Positions 48,202 through 56,731 of a stretch of 64,000 bases of DNA are shown in pieces (the stretch's first letter is position 1; each line of letters opens with the position of its first letter). Both the position numbers and the translations under genes were made by a program. This DNA is from Sphingomonas dokdonensis. GTDB taxonomy: Bacteria; Pseudomonadota; Alphaproteobacteria; Sphingomonadales; Sphingomonadaceae. The notes under the pieces are model-generated. The model had not been told where the DNA came from, did no database searches, and worked only from the letters and a program-made list of their open reading frames with translations. The DNA lies in assembly GCF_002197685.1 (NCBI RefSeq), contig NZ_NBBI01000001.1, forward strand, positions 971,730-1,035,729. Direction: 5' to 3'.

Positions 48202-50291
48202 GCCGGCCAACGCGGATCGCCACGGAAGCGCAGCAGGGCTACACCTTTTCGCGCCGGGCCTGGCTGCTCGGCGCGGCGCAGATCGGCGTCGGCACCGTGC
48301 TTGCCGGCCGCATGAGCTGGCTCGCGATTGCCGAGAACGAGCATTACAAGCTGCTGAGTGAAAGCAATCGGATCAACATGACGTTGATCCCGCCGCGCCG
48401 AGGCTGGCTCGTCGATCGGCACGGCCATGCGATCGCCGACAATCGCACCGACTTTCGCGTCGACCTGATTCCCGACCGCGTCGTCGACAAGGATCGCACC
48501 TTGGCGGCGCTGCGTGAATTGCTGGCGCTTACCGACGAGGACATGCTGCGGATCAGCGAGGATCTGAAGCAGGCCGCAGGGTTCCAGCCGGTGAAGGTGG
48601 CGGAGAACGTCGGCTGGGAGCGGTTTGCGGCGGTGCAGGTGCGGCAGCCGGAGCTCCCCGGCGTGGCACCGACCCGCGGCTTCGCTCGCCATTACCCTGC
48701 GGGCGCGGCCGTGGCGCATCTCACCGGCTATGTCGGCAGTGCGAGCGCCGAGCAGTACAAGGAAACCAAAAACCCGCTGCTGGTCACACCTGGTTTCAAG
48801 CTTGGCAAGGATGGGCTTGAAAAGACACTGGAAGATGAGCTTCGCGGCAAGCCGGGCGCCAAGCGGATCGAGGTAACGGCCCGTGGCAAGCTCGTGGCCG
48901 AACTGTCGACGCGGCCCGATCAGCCCGGTCAGACGCAGCGCCTGACGATCGACGCCGGCCTTCAGGAATATGCTGCGCGGCGGCTGGGGACGAATTCGGG
49001 CTCGGCCGTGGTGTTCGATTGCCTGACGGGCGAGATGCTCTGCATGGTGTCGATGCCGGCATACGACCCCAACAGCTTTTCGGATGGGATCAGCCATTTG
49101 GAATGGAAGATGCTGTCGGCCGACGATCACGTCCCCTTGATGAACAAGGTGACGCAGGGGCTGTATCCGCCCGGTTCGACGGTGAAGCCGATGAACGGGC
49201 TGGCGCTGCTGGAAGCCGGCGTGGACCCCAATGAACGGGTATTCTGCGGCGGCGCGCTGCGGGTGGGAACGGGCGTCTTCCACTGCCATAAGCGCCGCGG
49301 CCATGGCGCGATCGACCTTCGCGGCGCGATTGCGCAAAGCTGCGACATCTACTTCTACGAGATGGTGCGGCGATTGGGATATGATCGCATTGCGCCCGTG
49401 GCAAAGGCTGTGGGCCTGGGCGAGAAATACGATCTCCCGTTCGCCACGCAACGTTACGGCACTGTCCCAGACAGCGCGTGGAAAGAACGGAAATACAAGA
49501 CAAAGTGGACCGTCGCGGATTCGCTGAACGCCTCGATCGGCCAGGGCTATGTGTTGGCAAACCCGATGCAGCTTGCGGTGATGGCGATGCGGATCGGATC
49601 CGGCAAGCTGCTCCAGCCAAGCCTCTTGATGGACAAGGTGGCGCGCAACGCACCGCCGCTTCCGTTCAGCGAAGACAATCTGCGGATCGTGCGCGAGGGC
49701 ATGTGGCAGGTGGTGAACGGCGGCGGCACGGGCGGCGCGTCGCGCCTCTACCTGCCGGGGATCGAGTTGGCGGCCAAGACGGGCACGGCTCAGGTGCGCC
49801 GCATCACCATGGCCGAGCGGCGCTCGGGCGTGCTCAACAATGCGCAGCTCCCCTTCAAGCTTCGTGATCACGCCCTGTTCATCTGCTTCGCGCCCGCCGA
49901 CAATCCGCGCTACGCCGCCGGTATCGTTCTTGAGCATAATGGCCACACCGTCAGGAACCTCGACACGCCGATGATCGGCCGCGACATCATGACGTACCTG
50001 TTCGACAAGGAGAAAGCGCTGAAGGCGCTCGCGCAGGTCGAGCCGACCTGGGGTGGCGACATTCGCACGCGCATGGCGGCGCAGGAAGCGGCCTATCGTG
50101 CCGCCACGGAGGCACCGGCACCCGCGCAGGCCGCCGCGACGGAGACGGACGCACCGGCACCCACGCGCGCGCCCGCGGTGGAGCAGGCGACGGATGCCTC
50201 CAACGCCGCACAGGAAGCCACCGTGAGTGATATCGCCAATGGCGCCGGACCGGCAAGCGTCGGCACCACCGAGCCATCGGATACGCAATGA
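48198..50291 (+). CDS. mrdA: Penicillin-binding protein 2
   Basis: Transpeptidase of the elongasome. 697 residues: N-terminal membrane helix (about 19-44), pedestal domain starting PPRRGWLVDRHGHAIADN, transpeptidase motifs STVK (S327 active site), SxN-region NASIGQG and KTGTAQVRR. The tail after about residue 630 is Ala/Pro/Thr/Glu-rich and probably disordered. The true start (ATG 48198, overlapping the mreD stop) was taken rather than the upstream extension. Confidence 0.97.
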   Translation: MSRPTRIATEAQQGYTFSRRAWLLGAAQIGVGTVLAGRMSWLAIAENEHYKLLSESNRINMTLIPPRRGWLVDRHGHAIADNRTDFRVDLIPDRVVDKDRTLAALRELLALTDEDMLRISEDLKQAAGFQPVKVAENVGWERFAAVQVRQPELPGVAPTRGFARHYPAGAAVAHLTGYVGSASAEQYKETKNPLLVTPGFKLGKDGLEKTLEDELRGKPGAKRIEVTARGKLVAELSTRPDQPGQTQRLTIDAGLQEYAARRLGTNSGSAVVFDCLTGEMLCMVSMPAYDPNSFSDGISHLEWKMLSADDHVPLMNKVTQGLYPPGSTVKPMNGLALLEAGVDPNERVFCGGALRVGTGVFHCHKRRGHGAIDLRGAIAQSCDIYFYEMVRRLGYDRIAPVAKAVGLGEKYDLPFATQRYGTVPDSAWKERKYKTKWTVADSLNASIGQGYVLANPMQLAVMAMRIGSGKLLQPSLLMDKVARNAPPLPFSEDNLRIVREGMWQVVNGGGTGGASRLYLPGIELAAKTGTAQVRRITMAERRSGVLNNAQLPFKLRDHALFICFAPADNPRYAAGIVLEHNGHTVRNLDTPMIGRDIMTYLFDKEKALKALAQVEPTWGGDIRTRMAAQEAAYRAATEAPAPAQAAATETDAPAPTRAPAVEQATDASNAAQEATVSDIANGAGPASVGTTEPSDTQ

Positions 50292-51400
50292 GCGGGTTCT
50301 CGATCGTCCCTGCGCCCGTCGCCCGGTTGCCGTGGCGCATGCTGCTGCTGGTGATCGGAATCGCGACCTTTGGCCTTGTGATCCTGTACTCCGCCGCTGG
50401 CGGCAACGTGCGGCCGTGGGCCTTGTCCCAGGGGATCCGCTTTTTCGTCTTTCTCGCCGGCGCCCTGGTCATCTCGCGCCTGCCGGAGAATTTCTGGCGG
50501 CAGGTGGCCCTGCCCGGCTATGCCTTGTTCGTGCTCTTGCTGTTTGCCGTTGAGCTACTCGGCGCGGTACGCGGCGGCAGCCAGCGATGGCTCGATCTCG
50601 GCTTTATCCGACTGCAGCCTTCGGAGCTGATGAAACCGATGATCGTGCTGGCCTGCGCCCGCTTTTATGAAATGCTGCCCCCCAACGAGACACGCCGGTT
50701 CGGCGGCATATGGCCGCCGGCATTGCTGATCGGCTTGCCGGCCGGCCTTGTCATGCTGCAACCCGATCTCGGCACCGCGCTGATGATTACGGCAGGCGGC
50801 CTGACGGTAATGTTTCTGGCGGGCGTGCCGCTGCGCCTGTTCGTCGGGGGGGCGCTGGCGCTCGCCGTGGCGGCGCCGCTGGCGGTCAACTTCCTGCTGC
50901 ACGATTATCAACGCAATCGCGTGCTGATCTTCATGGACCCGGAAAGCGACCCGCTGGGCACCGGCTATCACATCAGCCAGTCCAAGATCGCGATCGGCTC
51001 CGGCGGGATCTCGGGCAAGGGCTTCCTAAACGGCACGCAAAGCCATTTGGACTACCTGCCCGAAGGCCACACCGATTTCGTGTTCGCCACCATGGCGGAA
51101 GAATGGGGTGTGCTGGGGGGATTATTCATCATCATCGGCTACCTGATGGTGATCCGCTGGGGCGTGAACGTCGGCGTGCAGGCGCAAAGCCGCTTCGCCA
51201 AGCTGACCGCCGCCGGCCTTGCGACCACCATCTTTTTCTACGTCGCAATCAACCTGGCCATGGTGATGGGTTTGGCGCCCGTCGTGGGCATTCCCCTACC
51301 CCTCGTCAGCTTTGGCGGATCGGCACAGATGACGGTGTTCCTGTGCCTGGGCATCCTGATGTCGATCGATCGCGATAATCGGCGCGAGAAAAATTGGTAA
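50288..51400 (+). CDS. rodA: Peptidoglycan glycosyltransferase RodA
   Basis: SEDS-family lipid-II polymerase partnering PBP2. 370 residues, about ten membrane helices; conserved GSQRWLDLGFIRLQPSELMK, LQPDLGTALM and the C-terminal PLVSFGGSAQM. Starts inside the mrdA stop (ATGA). Last gene before tRNA-Lys and the prophage. Confidence 0.97.
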   Translation: MSGFSIVPAPVARLPWRMLLLVIGIATFGLVILYSAAGGNVRPWALSQGIRFFVFLAGALVISRLPENFWRQVALPGYALFVLLLFAVELLGAVRGGSQRWLDLGFIRLQPSELMKPMIVLACARFYEMLPPNETRRFGGIWPPALLIGLPAGLVMLQPDLGTALMITAGGLTVMFLAGVPLRLFVGGALALAVAAPLAVNFLLHDYQRNRVLIFMDPESDPLGTGYHISQSKIAIGSGGISGKGFLNGTQSHLDYLPEGHTDFVFATMAEEWGVLGGLFIIIGYLMVIRWGVNVGVQAQSRFAKLTAAGLATTIFFYVAINLAMVMGLAPVVGIPLPLVSFGGSAQMTVFLCLGILMSIDRDNRREKNW

Positions 51401-51482
51401 TCACGCGAAAAAGTGTTTGCGCTGCACAAAACCAGTGCTAAAGGCGCGCCTCCCGATCGGGGCACACGCCCAACACGGTCAC

Positions 51483-51558
<76 letters not shown>

Positions 51559-51605
51559 CCCTCCTTCCTAGAAAATAGCCATTTTCTTCGAAGGGCGCGG
51601 TGCGT

Positions 51606-52865
51606 CTACTCGACATGTTCCGATCCGTTTTCCGACAAATCAGCGCCAAGCGCGGTGATGTGAGCGCGCCGCGCTACTGCAATTTCGCGCGCCTTATCCG
51701 CAGTTGCCTTGTTGTAAATTCGCGTGACGTCGAGCGTGGCGTGACCGGAGATCGGACGGACGTCGGCGCTGACTGATCCGACCTCGGTGATGCCGCCGTG
51801 CCTGAAGCCAGTGAACGTCATCGTCTTCGGTAGCCCCGCCTTCTCGCAAATCGCGCGGTGGACGGAAGAGACGCGGCGCTCCTTGTACTTCTTGCCGCTA
51901 CGCTCCTCCACGACGATCACGTCGGCAGTGCGTGGCGTGCGGGCAAGCTCATCCTCGAGGTCAGGGTAGAGCCGAACCGATTCGCCAGCGACATTGATCG
52001 CGAGTGGCAGCACCACAGCGTTGCCGGTCTTCGACTGCACCAACGCTATCTGCTTGCCGGGCTCATAACCCGACCATTCAATCCCGCGCCGCTCCTCGCC
52101 CTCAGCGTCTTCGAAGCCGAAAGCGTCCCACACGCGCTGACAGCACTCGAACGACAACGCTGCGGCCGTGGCCATGGATTGGAAGCCCATCTCGCGCGCT
52201 GTGGTGCGATAGAGGTCATACTCGGCTCGGGTCGTGGCGCGGTTGCCCTTCGCAGCCGTGCTCTTCAGCCCCATGCCCGCAAACGGGTTCTCCTTCACAC
52301 CGGTGGCGCGATGATGGCGTGCTGCCCACGTCCACACCAACCGACAAACCTGCATGGCATAGGTCGCCTGGCGTTCACCACGTTCGCGCAGCTTGCGGTA
52401 GAGCTTGTCGGCGACCCCCGCGTCTACCTTGTTGGCCATGCGCTGCCCAAGCGGCGGAGAGCCGGCCTTGGTCTCGAATGCGGCCAGCATGTCCATGAGC
52501 TTGCGATAATCGTTCCGCGTCTTGGCAACGTTCTTCTTGAAGCGCTCCTGGTCCCGGTACCAGGCAAACAGCCAGGCGACCGTGCCCTTGACGAGGTTGG
52601 CACCGCCCTCGCCTGTTCGCCATTGCGTCAGAGCCTCGTTCAGCGCCTCTGCCTTCGCGATCGCCGAAGCGAGGTCTGTGCCGAGCGACGTGTTGACGAG
52701 CGTGTGCCGGCGACCTTCCCGCACCGCTGGCGCCAGCTTCCCGTCAACGTCACGAATTGGTCGAGCCCAAGGCGGCAGCTCCCAATAATAGGCGACATCG
52801 CCCCCGGCGCGTTTCGTAGCCCGCACATAGGCTGGAAGACGCACCCATCCCCTCGGCCGCGTCAT
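51606..52865 (-). CDS. int: Tyrosine-type phage integrase
   Basis: Site-specific recombinase, 419 residues. N-terminal arm- and core-binding region (KNVAKTRNDYRKLMDML), then the catalytic domain: Arg in CQRVWDAFGF, Lys in VQSKTGN, FTGFRHGG (HxxR box with the first His replaced), SGHATLD, and the nucleophile Tyr in VTRIYNKAT. The ATG at 52865 overlaps the stop of the upstream xis-like gene (TGATG). It ends 47 nt from the tRNA. Confidence 0.95.
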   Translation of the reverse strand: MTRPRGWVRLPAYVRATKRAGGDVAYYWELPPWARPIRDVDGKLAPAVREGRRHTLVNTSLGTDLASAIAKAEALNEALTQWRTGEGGANLVKGTVAWLFAWYRDQERFKKNVAKTRNDYRKLMDMLAAFETKAGSPPLGQRMANKVDAGVADKLYRKLRERGERQATYAMQVCRLVWTWAARHHRATGVKENPFAGMGLKSTAAKGNRATTRAEYDLYRTTAREMGFQSMATAAALSFECCQRVWDAFGFEDAEGEERRGIEWSGYEPGKQIALVQSKTGNAVVLPLAINVAGESVRLYPDLEDELARTPRTADVIVVEERSGKKYKERRVSSVHRAICEKAGLPKTMTFTGFRHGGITEVGSVSADVRPISGHATLDVTRIYNKATADKAREIAVARRAHITALGADLSENGSEHVE

Positions 52866-53101
52866 CAATCGAACTCGATCGGATCGTCGCCATCAGCACC
52901 GCCGAACAGCGTGGCGAGCGCCGCGTCGAGATCCGCACGTGCCGCGATGGCTGCGCCGCGCGGACCGCGCTGGCGAAAGCGCACCAGGCCGCGCCGCTCC
53001 CATTCCCGCAACTGGCCTTCAGCGACCCCGGTGTAAGCAAGCGCCGTCTCGCGGTTCATCCCCGCGGGCCAATCAGGAAGGCGTGCAAGCGCCAGACCCA
53101 T
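52865..53101 (-). CDS. Excisionase-like winged HTH protein
   Basis: 78 residues with an HTH of the AlpA/MerR-like excisionase type: MNRETALAYTGVAEGQLREW followed by a basic wing RRGLVRFRQRGPRG. Position directly upstream of int, with TGATG overlaps on both sides, suggests a recombination directionality factor. Family assignment is by pattern only. Confidence 0.65.
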   Translation of the reverse strand: MGLALARLPDWPAGMNRETALAYTGVAEGQLREWERRGLVRFRQRGPRGAAIAARADLDAALATLFGGADGDDPIEFD

Positions 53102-53481
53102 CAGCGGCACTCCCCCATCTTGTAACGGCGCCAGTAGTTATCCCAGCGGCTCGCGGCGCCGGCGGCGATCAAAGCGCATGATAGCGAGCGGCCGTCCGGC
53201 AGCGTGCAGCGGGCGACCACCCGCTGGTACGATCGCCCGACCGGCCGGCAGTTAAGCGCTTTGCCCAGCACCAGCCGCGCGGCGATGCGCTGGCTCGCGC
53301 GCGCCTTCGCGTCATCGCAGACGTAGTTCAGGTCGTGCAGGCGACATGGAGCCGAGCTTTGGAAGTCTGGCGCTTGGACGCCGGCGACGCGCACCTTGAT
53401 GCCATTGCGGCACCAGAGCGGACCATCAGCGTCGTGCACCTTCACGACCTGGCAAACGAACGGAGGAGGAAGGTCAACCAC
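53101..53481 (-). CDS. Staphylococcal-nuclease-like (thermonuclease family) protein
   Basis: About 126 residues. The SNase/OB-fold pattern is visible: VVKVHDADGPLW, IKVRVAGVQAPDF, then ASQRIAARLVLGKALNC and VVARCTLPDGRSL. The usual RLxxIDAPE is altered to RVAGVQAPD, so key Arg/Glu residues may be missing. The frame is open to 53610, into the region of the divergent gene at 53561; the GTG at 53481 is the more likely start. TGATG overlap with the xis-like gene. Confidence 0.65.
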   Translation of the reverse strand: MVDLPPPFVCQVVKVHDADGPLWCRNGIKVRVAGVQAPDFQSSAPCRLHDLNYVCDDAKARASQRIAARLVLGKALNCRPVGRSYQRVVARCTLPDGRSLSCALIAAGAASRWDNYWRRYKMGECR

Positions 53482-53560
53482 AGCTACTACCTTGAACGGA
53501 ACGACGGCTTTGCGCGGGTCGTTGGTCTTCCGAGCGCGTAAAGCGACGGGAGAATTTTGT

Positions 53561-53872
53561 ATGCGTAAGAAGGTGCTTGGAGTGTTCGCGGCGTTCGCGA
53601 TGATGTTCACAAGCGTCGGAGTGACGGTGGCGCCGATCGAGGCGCAGGCCCAGTCCTACCGGGGTGATCGCGGTGTCTATCGTGACCGTGGAAGGCGCTA
53701 TACGCCGCCGCGGCGTGGCTATCGCGGGTACCGGAACCATCGAGGGTACGCGAAGCACCGCGGCTACCGGTCGAAGCGGTATTATCGAAACCATCGTGGC
53801 TATCGGAACCCGCGCGCCTACCGGAACTATCGGAGCTACAACCGACCGCGCCACTATCGCCGGCATCGCTGA
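53561..53872 (+). CDS. Secreted Tyr/Arg-rich repeat protein
   Basis: 103 residues: a signal peptide (to about residue 32, EAQAQS) followed by a very basic mature part made of RGYR/NHRGYR-type short repeats ending in RHYRRHR. Inserted on the plus strand between leftward phage genes and followed by its own terminator, it looks like a moron gene expressed from the lysogen. Similar small secreted Tyr/Arg-rich proteins exist on sphingomonad chromosomes; function unknown. Confidence 0.7.
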   Translation: MRKKVLGVFAAFAMMFTSVGVTVAPIEAQAQSYRGDRGVYRDRGRRYTPPRRGYRGYRNHRGYAKHRGYRSKRYYRNHRGYRNPRAYRNYRSYNRPRHYRRHR

Positions 53873-53906
53873 TCTCCGGGACTGACCCGAGATCGAGCGA
53901 TTTTGA

Positions 53907-53940
53907 AGCCCGCGGCCTCGATCGGCTGCGGGCTTTTCTT
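53907..53940 (+). terminator. Terminator after the Tyr/Arg-rich protein
   Basis: AGCCCGCGGCC / GGCTGCGGGCT (11 bp, one G-U, 6-nt loop) followed by TTTCTTTT. Confidence 0.85.
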
Positions 53941-54006
53941 TTGCGAAGACCGCCGCGGCGCGACGACGTAAGCGATTTAGAAGGCGCGTCGCGGGTTGCG
54001 CTTGCA

Positions 54007-54435
54007 TCACATCGCCACCCAATCGTGCGTATGGATGTGGCGGTTCGCCTGGCGAAGCCCGCGTGGCGCGGTGGCCCACAGGCGGCCGTACAAGGGGATC
54101 ACGCGCTTCACGTCGCCGAACGGCGTCACGACACGGACGAAGCCGTCCTTCTCGCGGCGGATCACAGGGCAGTCGAACTCGAACAGCGGCGGGAGCGAGC
54201 CATAGCCGGTCGACCAGTACATCTCACGCGAGGTTGCCTGCCGGTACACCTTCACGATCTCGACCTTGGATTGGTCGATCTCGCGCGTCGCCAGTGTGGT
54301 GCGCTGCTGGACGGAGAGGTCATCCCCTTCGAACCAGGTGCCGTACCACGGGTTTGGCTTCGACGGCGTGACGTACAGCGTCTCCGGCTGGCGGCCTATC
54401 ACCTCGCCGAAGTTGATGGCGGGCGCCTCAGTCAT
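54007..54435 (-). CDS. Hypothetical phage protein
   Basis: 142 residues, no family recognised. Several aromatic segments (NPWYGTWFEGDD; REMYWSTGYGSLPPLF) and no hydrophobic stretch, so probably cytosolic. The ATG at 54435 overlaps the stop of the upstream gene (ATGACTGA). It is the last visible gene of the leftward early operon before the inverted moron gene. Confidence 0.7.
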   Translation of the reverse strand: MTEAPAINFGEVIGRQPETLYVTPSKPNPWYGTWFEGDDLSVQQRTTLATREIDQSKVEIVKVYRQATSREMYWSTGYGSLPPLFEFDCPVIRREKDGFVRVVTPFGDVKRVIPLYGRLWATAPRGLRQANRHIHTHDWVAM

Positions 54436-54730
54436 CGAGAGTACCTTCACGCCGACTGATCGTGTCCATCAGGCGGTTGACCTTCTCGCGCTTCGCGTCG
54501 GTCTTCTCGATCCCCGGCACAAAGGACGTGTAAGGGAGGTGGCCTTCCTCGCGCAGCATCTCCATCATCACGAACAGATCGTGGAACTCGTCGATGATGC
54601 GCTCTGCATTGGTGAGAGGCTGGCCCGGCTGCACCTCGGTCAGCCCGAAACGCAGAGCCTTCGAGATGCGGTGGCCGACCTCCATCGCCTCTTCGGCGGC
54701 AGTGATCATCAGGTGCTCTTTGCGGTTCAC
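54428..54730 (-). CDS. MazG-like nucleotide pyrophosphohydrolase
   Basis: 100 residues, all-alpha. The EExxE (TAAEEAMEVG) and ExxD (IIDEFHDLFVMM) metal-binding pattern of MazG-type NTP pyrophosphatases is visible. Phage MazG proteins trim (d)NTP or (p)ppGpp-like pools; the substrate here is unknown. GTG start overlaps the previous stop (GTGA). Confidence 0.6.
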   Translation of the reverse strand: MNRKEHLMITAAEEAMEVGHRISKALRFGLTEVQPGQPLTNAERIIDEFHDLFVMMEMLREEGHLPYTSFVPGIEKTDAKREKVNRLMDTISRREGTLDD

Positions 54731-55155
54731 GCCGCCACCTCGGGGAGGCTGGCGAGGAACTGCTCGATCGTTTCAAAATGCTCGACGCTCGGCAGATGAT
54801 GGAAGACGGTTTCGCGTGGCCCGATGATCGTCAGCCGGTGACCGAGCGCCACAGCAATACCGAACTCGACATGACGGCCGCCGCGCCCGTTGCTCCGCGG
54901 CTCCTCCATGAGGCTGACCATCCACGTCGCCGCGAGCACATCGTCGACGTCCTCAAGGGCGAACCGCTGCCGCTCGCTGTCCTCTGCTTGCGCAGACAGA
55001 CCGCTCGGCATGACGTGGTCACTATTGGGCTTCGTCCACCGGCTAGTGATGATCGCGCCGCGCGCCGCCAGCTCGTGCCCAAGCGCATTACACTCGGCGC
55101 GGCGGCTAAAGCGCGCCGCGATATAAACGCGCGCCTTGAATGCCGTATCGCTCAT
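54727..55155 (-). CDS. Nucleoside 2-deoxyribosyltransferase-like protein
   Basis: 142 residues. N-terminal RVYIAARFSRRAECNALG and the nucleotide/sugar site GGRHVEFGIAVALGHRLTIIG (GGxxxEfGxA) match the 2-deoxyribosyltransferase superfamily; the catalytic Glu is conserved. Likely remodels the deoxynucleoside pool during infection, or salvages bases. Start ATG 55155, overlapping the previous stop; a longer upstream frame is Arg-rich noise. Confidence 0.75.
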   Translation of the reverse strand: MSDTAFKARVYIAARFSRRAECNALGHELAARGAIITSRWTKPNSDHVMPSGLSAQAEDSERQRFALEDVDDVLAATWMVSLMEEPRSNGRGGRHVEFGIAVALGHRLTIIGPRETVFHHLPSVEHFETIEQFLASLPEVAA

Positions 55156-55409
55156 GCGCGGGTGGTCCGTTGCCCCGGCGCCGGCCTCGACAGCGCGGGG
55201 GTGAGAAAAAGACAGTCGCGGGGGGCGAGCGACCGAGGCGTCAGCCGCGGCTCGGGGGAGCGCGGCGGGAGAACGGGGAAGGAAAGCGGCCGGCGGTGCA
55301 GAGCGTCGACGATGCGGTCGATGCGCGGCGCGACGGTCCCGATAATCGCATATGCTGCGATCCCGCCGCCGGCGGCAAAGGTGGCGAAGGCGAGCAACTG
55401 GATGCTCAT
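55152..55409 (-). CDS. Hypothetical small membrane protein
   Basis: 85 residues; residues about 4-28 are a hydrophobic helix (LLAFATFAAGGGIAAYAIIG), the rest Pro/Arg-rich. ATGA overlaps on both sides place it in the leftward operon and support its being translated. Confidence 0.6.
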   Translation of the reverse strand: MSIQLLAFATFAAGGGIAAYAIIGTVAPRIDRIVDALHRRPLSFPVLPPRSPEPRLTPRSLAPRDCLFLTPALSRPAPGQRTTRA

Positions 55410-55603
55410 GCCGCACCGCCGTCGCTGAAGCCGTTAGCGATCGCGCGGAAGAAGGCGCCGATGCTGTCCGGATGGGTGACCAGCCACGCCGCAACAGCGA
55501 CGACGATGCCAATCACGAGCACGTTGCCCGCCATGATCAGGCGGAACTGCGCGCGCATGCGTCGGCGGTTGTACTCGACTGGGTCAAGGGCGCGGCGGCT
55601 CAT
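55406..55603 (-). CDS. Hypothetical small membrane protein
   Basis: 65 residues with one membrane helix (about 23-42, MAGNVLVIGIVVAVAAWLV) after a basic N-terminus (NRRRMRAQFR). Four-nt overlaps with both neighbours. Function unknown. Confidence 0.65.
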   Translation of the reverse strand: MSRRALDPVEYNRRRMRAQFRLIMAGNVLVIGIVVAVAAWLVTHPDSIGAFFRAIANGFSDGGAA

Positions 55604-56043
55604 GCGACACCCATGAGCATGCCAGCCGCAGCGGCCGCCACGCGGTCGCGCGTGAGTTGAGCGGCTTTCTCGGTCGCAATCTTGGCAGCTTCATGCGCCT
55701 GGGGCTCGTCGCGCTCCAGCTGGGCGAGAATGCGACGCATCGCTCGTTTCAACTGCTCCGCGGACGGGCGCCGTCCATTACTGACGCGTGCGAAATGCTC
55801 TGCATCGAGAAGACTGATCAACACGTCGAGGTCGAGGAAAGCCCTATTGGCGATCGCCTGGAGGTCGCCGCGCAGTCCGGCGATCTGCTCCATAAGCAAC
55901 CCGTTCTGGCGCAGCGTCGGCACTCCGGTGATTTGCTCCCGCTTCTGTCGCGCGGCCCGCAACTGCGCGGCAAGCGCGCGTCCGTTGTTCATCGCTTCGG
56001 CGATCTCCGCCGGCGACGTGCGGGCGAGAGGATTCGTGCTCAT
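55600..56043 (-). CDS. Hypothetical helical phage protein
   Basis: 147 residues, Ala/Arg/Glu-rich and predicted largely alpha-helical (RALAAQLRAARQKREQ; LKRAMRRILAQLERDE). No family recognised. Overlaps the HNH gene and the next gene by 4 nt each. Confidence 0.65.
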   Translation of the reverse strand: MSTNPLARTSPAEIAEAMNNGRALAAQLRAARQKREQITGVPTLRQNGLLMEQIAGLRGDLQAIANRAFLDLDVLISLLDAEHFARVSNGRRPSAEQLKRAMRRILAQLERDEPQAHEAAKIATEKAAQLTRDRVAAAAAGMLMGVA

Positions 56044-56414
56044 GCTGACACCCGCGCCGCGAGCTTGCGCTCGTGCTTCAGCCGGTGCGGCGACTTGGCG
56101 GTGTAACCGGCGGCGGCAGCGATCAGGTCAACCGAGTGAGCCGCTTCGAAGGTGCGGGCACCGCGATGGTACTCACGGTGATGGTTCTGGCAGAGCGGCA
56201 CGGTAGCAAAGTCGCTGACCTTCAGCGACATGCCCTTGCCGCCCGCATGATCGACATGCGCGCACTCGATCTTGCCGCCACACCCCTGCCCTGCGGTCAG
56301 GCAGCGGCGTCCGCGGATCCATTGCTTGTGCGGCTCGCAACGGCGCTCCTCGTCAGCCCTATGGCTGTTCTGGCGCCGTGGTTTGGTGTTGATGCGCAAC
56401 GTGCGTCTCCACAT
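56040..56414 (-). CDS. HNH-like nuclease domain protein
   Basis: 124 residues. CGGKIECAHVDHAGG and VPLCQNHHREYHRG with Cys/His spacing resemble the DUF968/YbcO-like HNH endonucleases of phages. It is the first gene of the leftward operon, 17 nt from the nearest operator. Confidence 0.75.
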   Translation of the reverse strand: MWRRTLRINTKPRRQNSHRADEERRCEPHKQWIRGRRCLTAGQGCGGKIECAHVDHAGGKGMSLKVSDFATVPLCQNHHREYHRGARTFEAAHSVDLIAAAAGYTAKSPHRLKHERKLAARVSA

Positions 56415-56428
56415 CGGTTGTGAGCCGC

Positions 56429-56471
56429 AGTTACGATTGCCGTAATGTTCATGTCAATACGCTTTTCGTAA
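56429..56471 (-). promoter_or_regulatory. Leftward early promoter (PL-like) with two repressor operators
   Basis: On the minus strand TTGACA (56457-56452) and GTAACT (56434-56429) are spaced by 17 nt. TTACGATTGCCGTAA (56431-56445) covers the -10 and ATACGCTTTTCGTAA (56457-56471) abuts the -35. Both share the dyad TTACG-N5-CGTAA with the sites at 57346-57417, so the repressor encoded between the clusters is the likely ligand. Centres are 26 bp apart. Confidence 0.8.
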
Positions 56472-56542
56472 CATTCCTCTCCCTTGATCGCTTGTTCTGT
56501 ATATGTTCCAAGGCCAAGTATAGCGAATCGGTGAGGAATGCG

Positions 56543-56731
56543 ATGCGTCGTGGATGTCAGCTGGTACTGTTTGGTAGGCCCCAGGGACCTGTTCGGGACA
56601 ATCTAGACGATGCCCAAGCGGACGCCCTCCGGCTCAAGCTGGGGCGTCGAGATGAAGAGGGTCGGTTCTTCCTGGACGCGGGAGCGGATTTCGTCTGGAA
56701 GCCAGTTACGGCAATGACGGCCGTAGCCTAG
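56543..56731 (+). CDS. Hypothetical small phage protein
   Basis: 62 residues (MRRGCQLVLFGRPQ...). ATG preceded by GTGAGGA. No family recognised. It is the only rightward gene between the two operator clusters, in the place of the lambda rex/immunity region, and converges with the repressor gene, sharing a CTAG at both stops. It could be expressed in the lysogen. Confidence 0.55.
   Translation: MRRGCQLVLFGRPQGPVRDNLDDAQADALRLKLGRRDEEGRFFLDAGADFVWKPVTAMTAVA

Noticed and set aside
48120..50288. 722-codon minus-strand frame across mrdA
   Set aside because: Antisense shadow of PBP2, which has all catalytic motifs and operon context on the plus strand.
53680..53870. Short repeats resembling a CRISPR-like or tandem array
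   Set aside because: They are the codons of the RGYR-rich protein at 53561; spacing is irregular and there are no unique spacers or cas genes.
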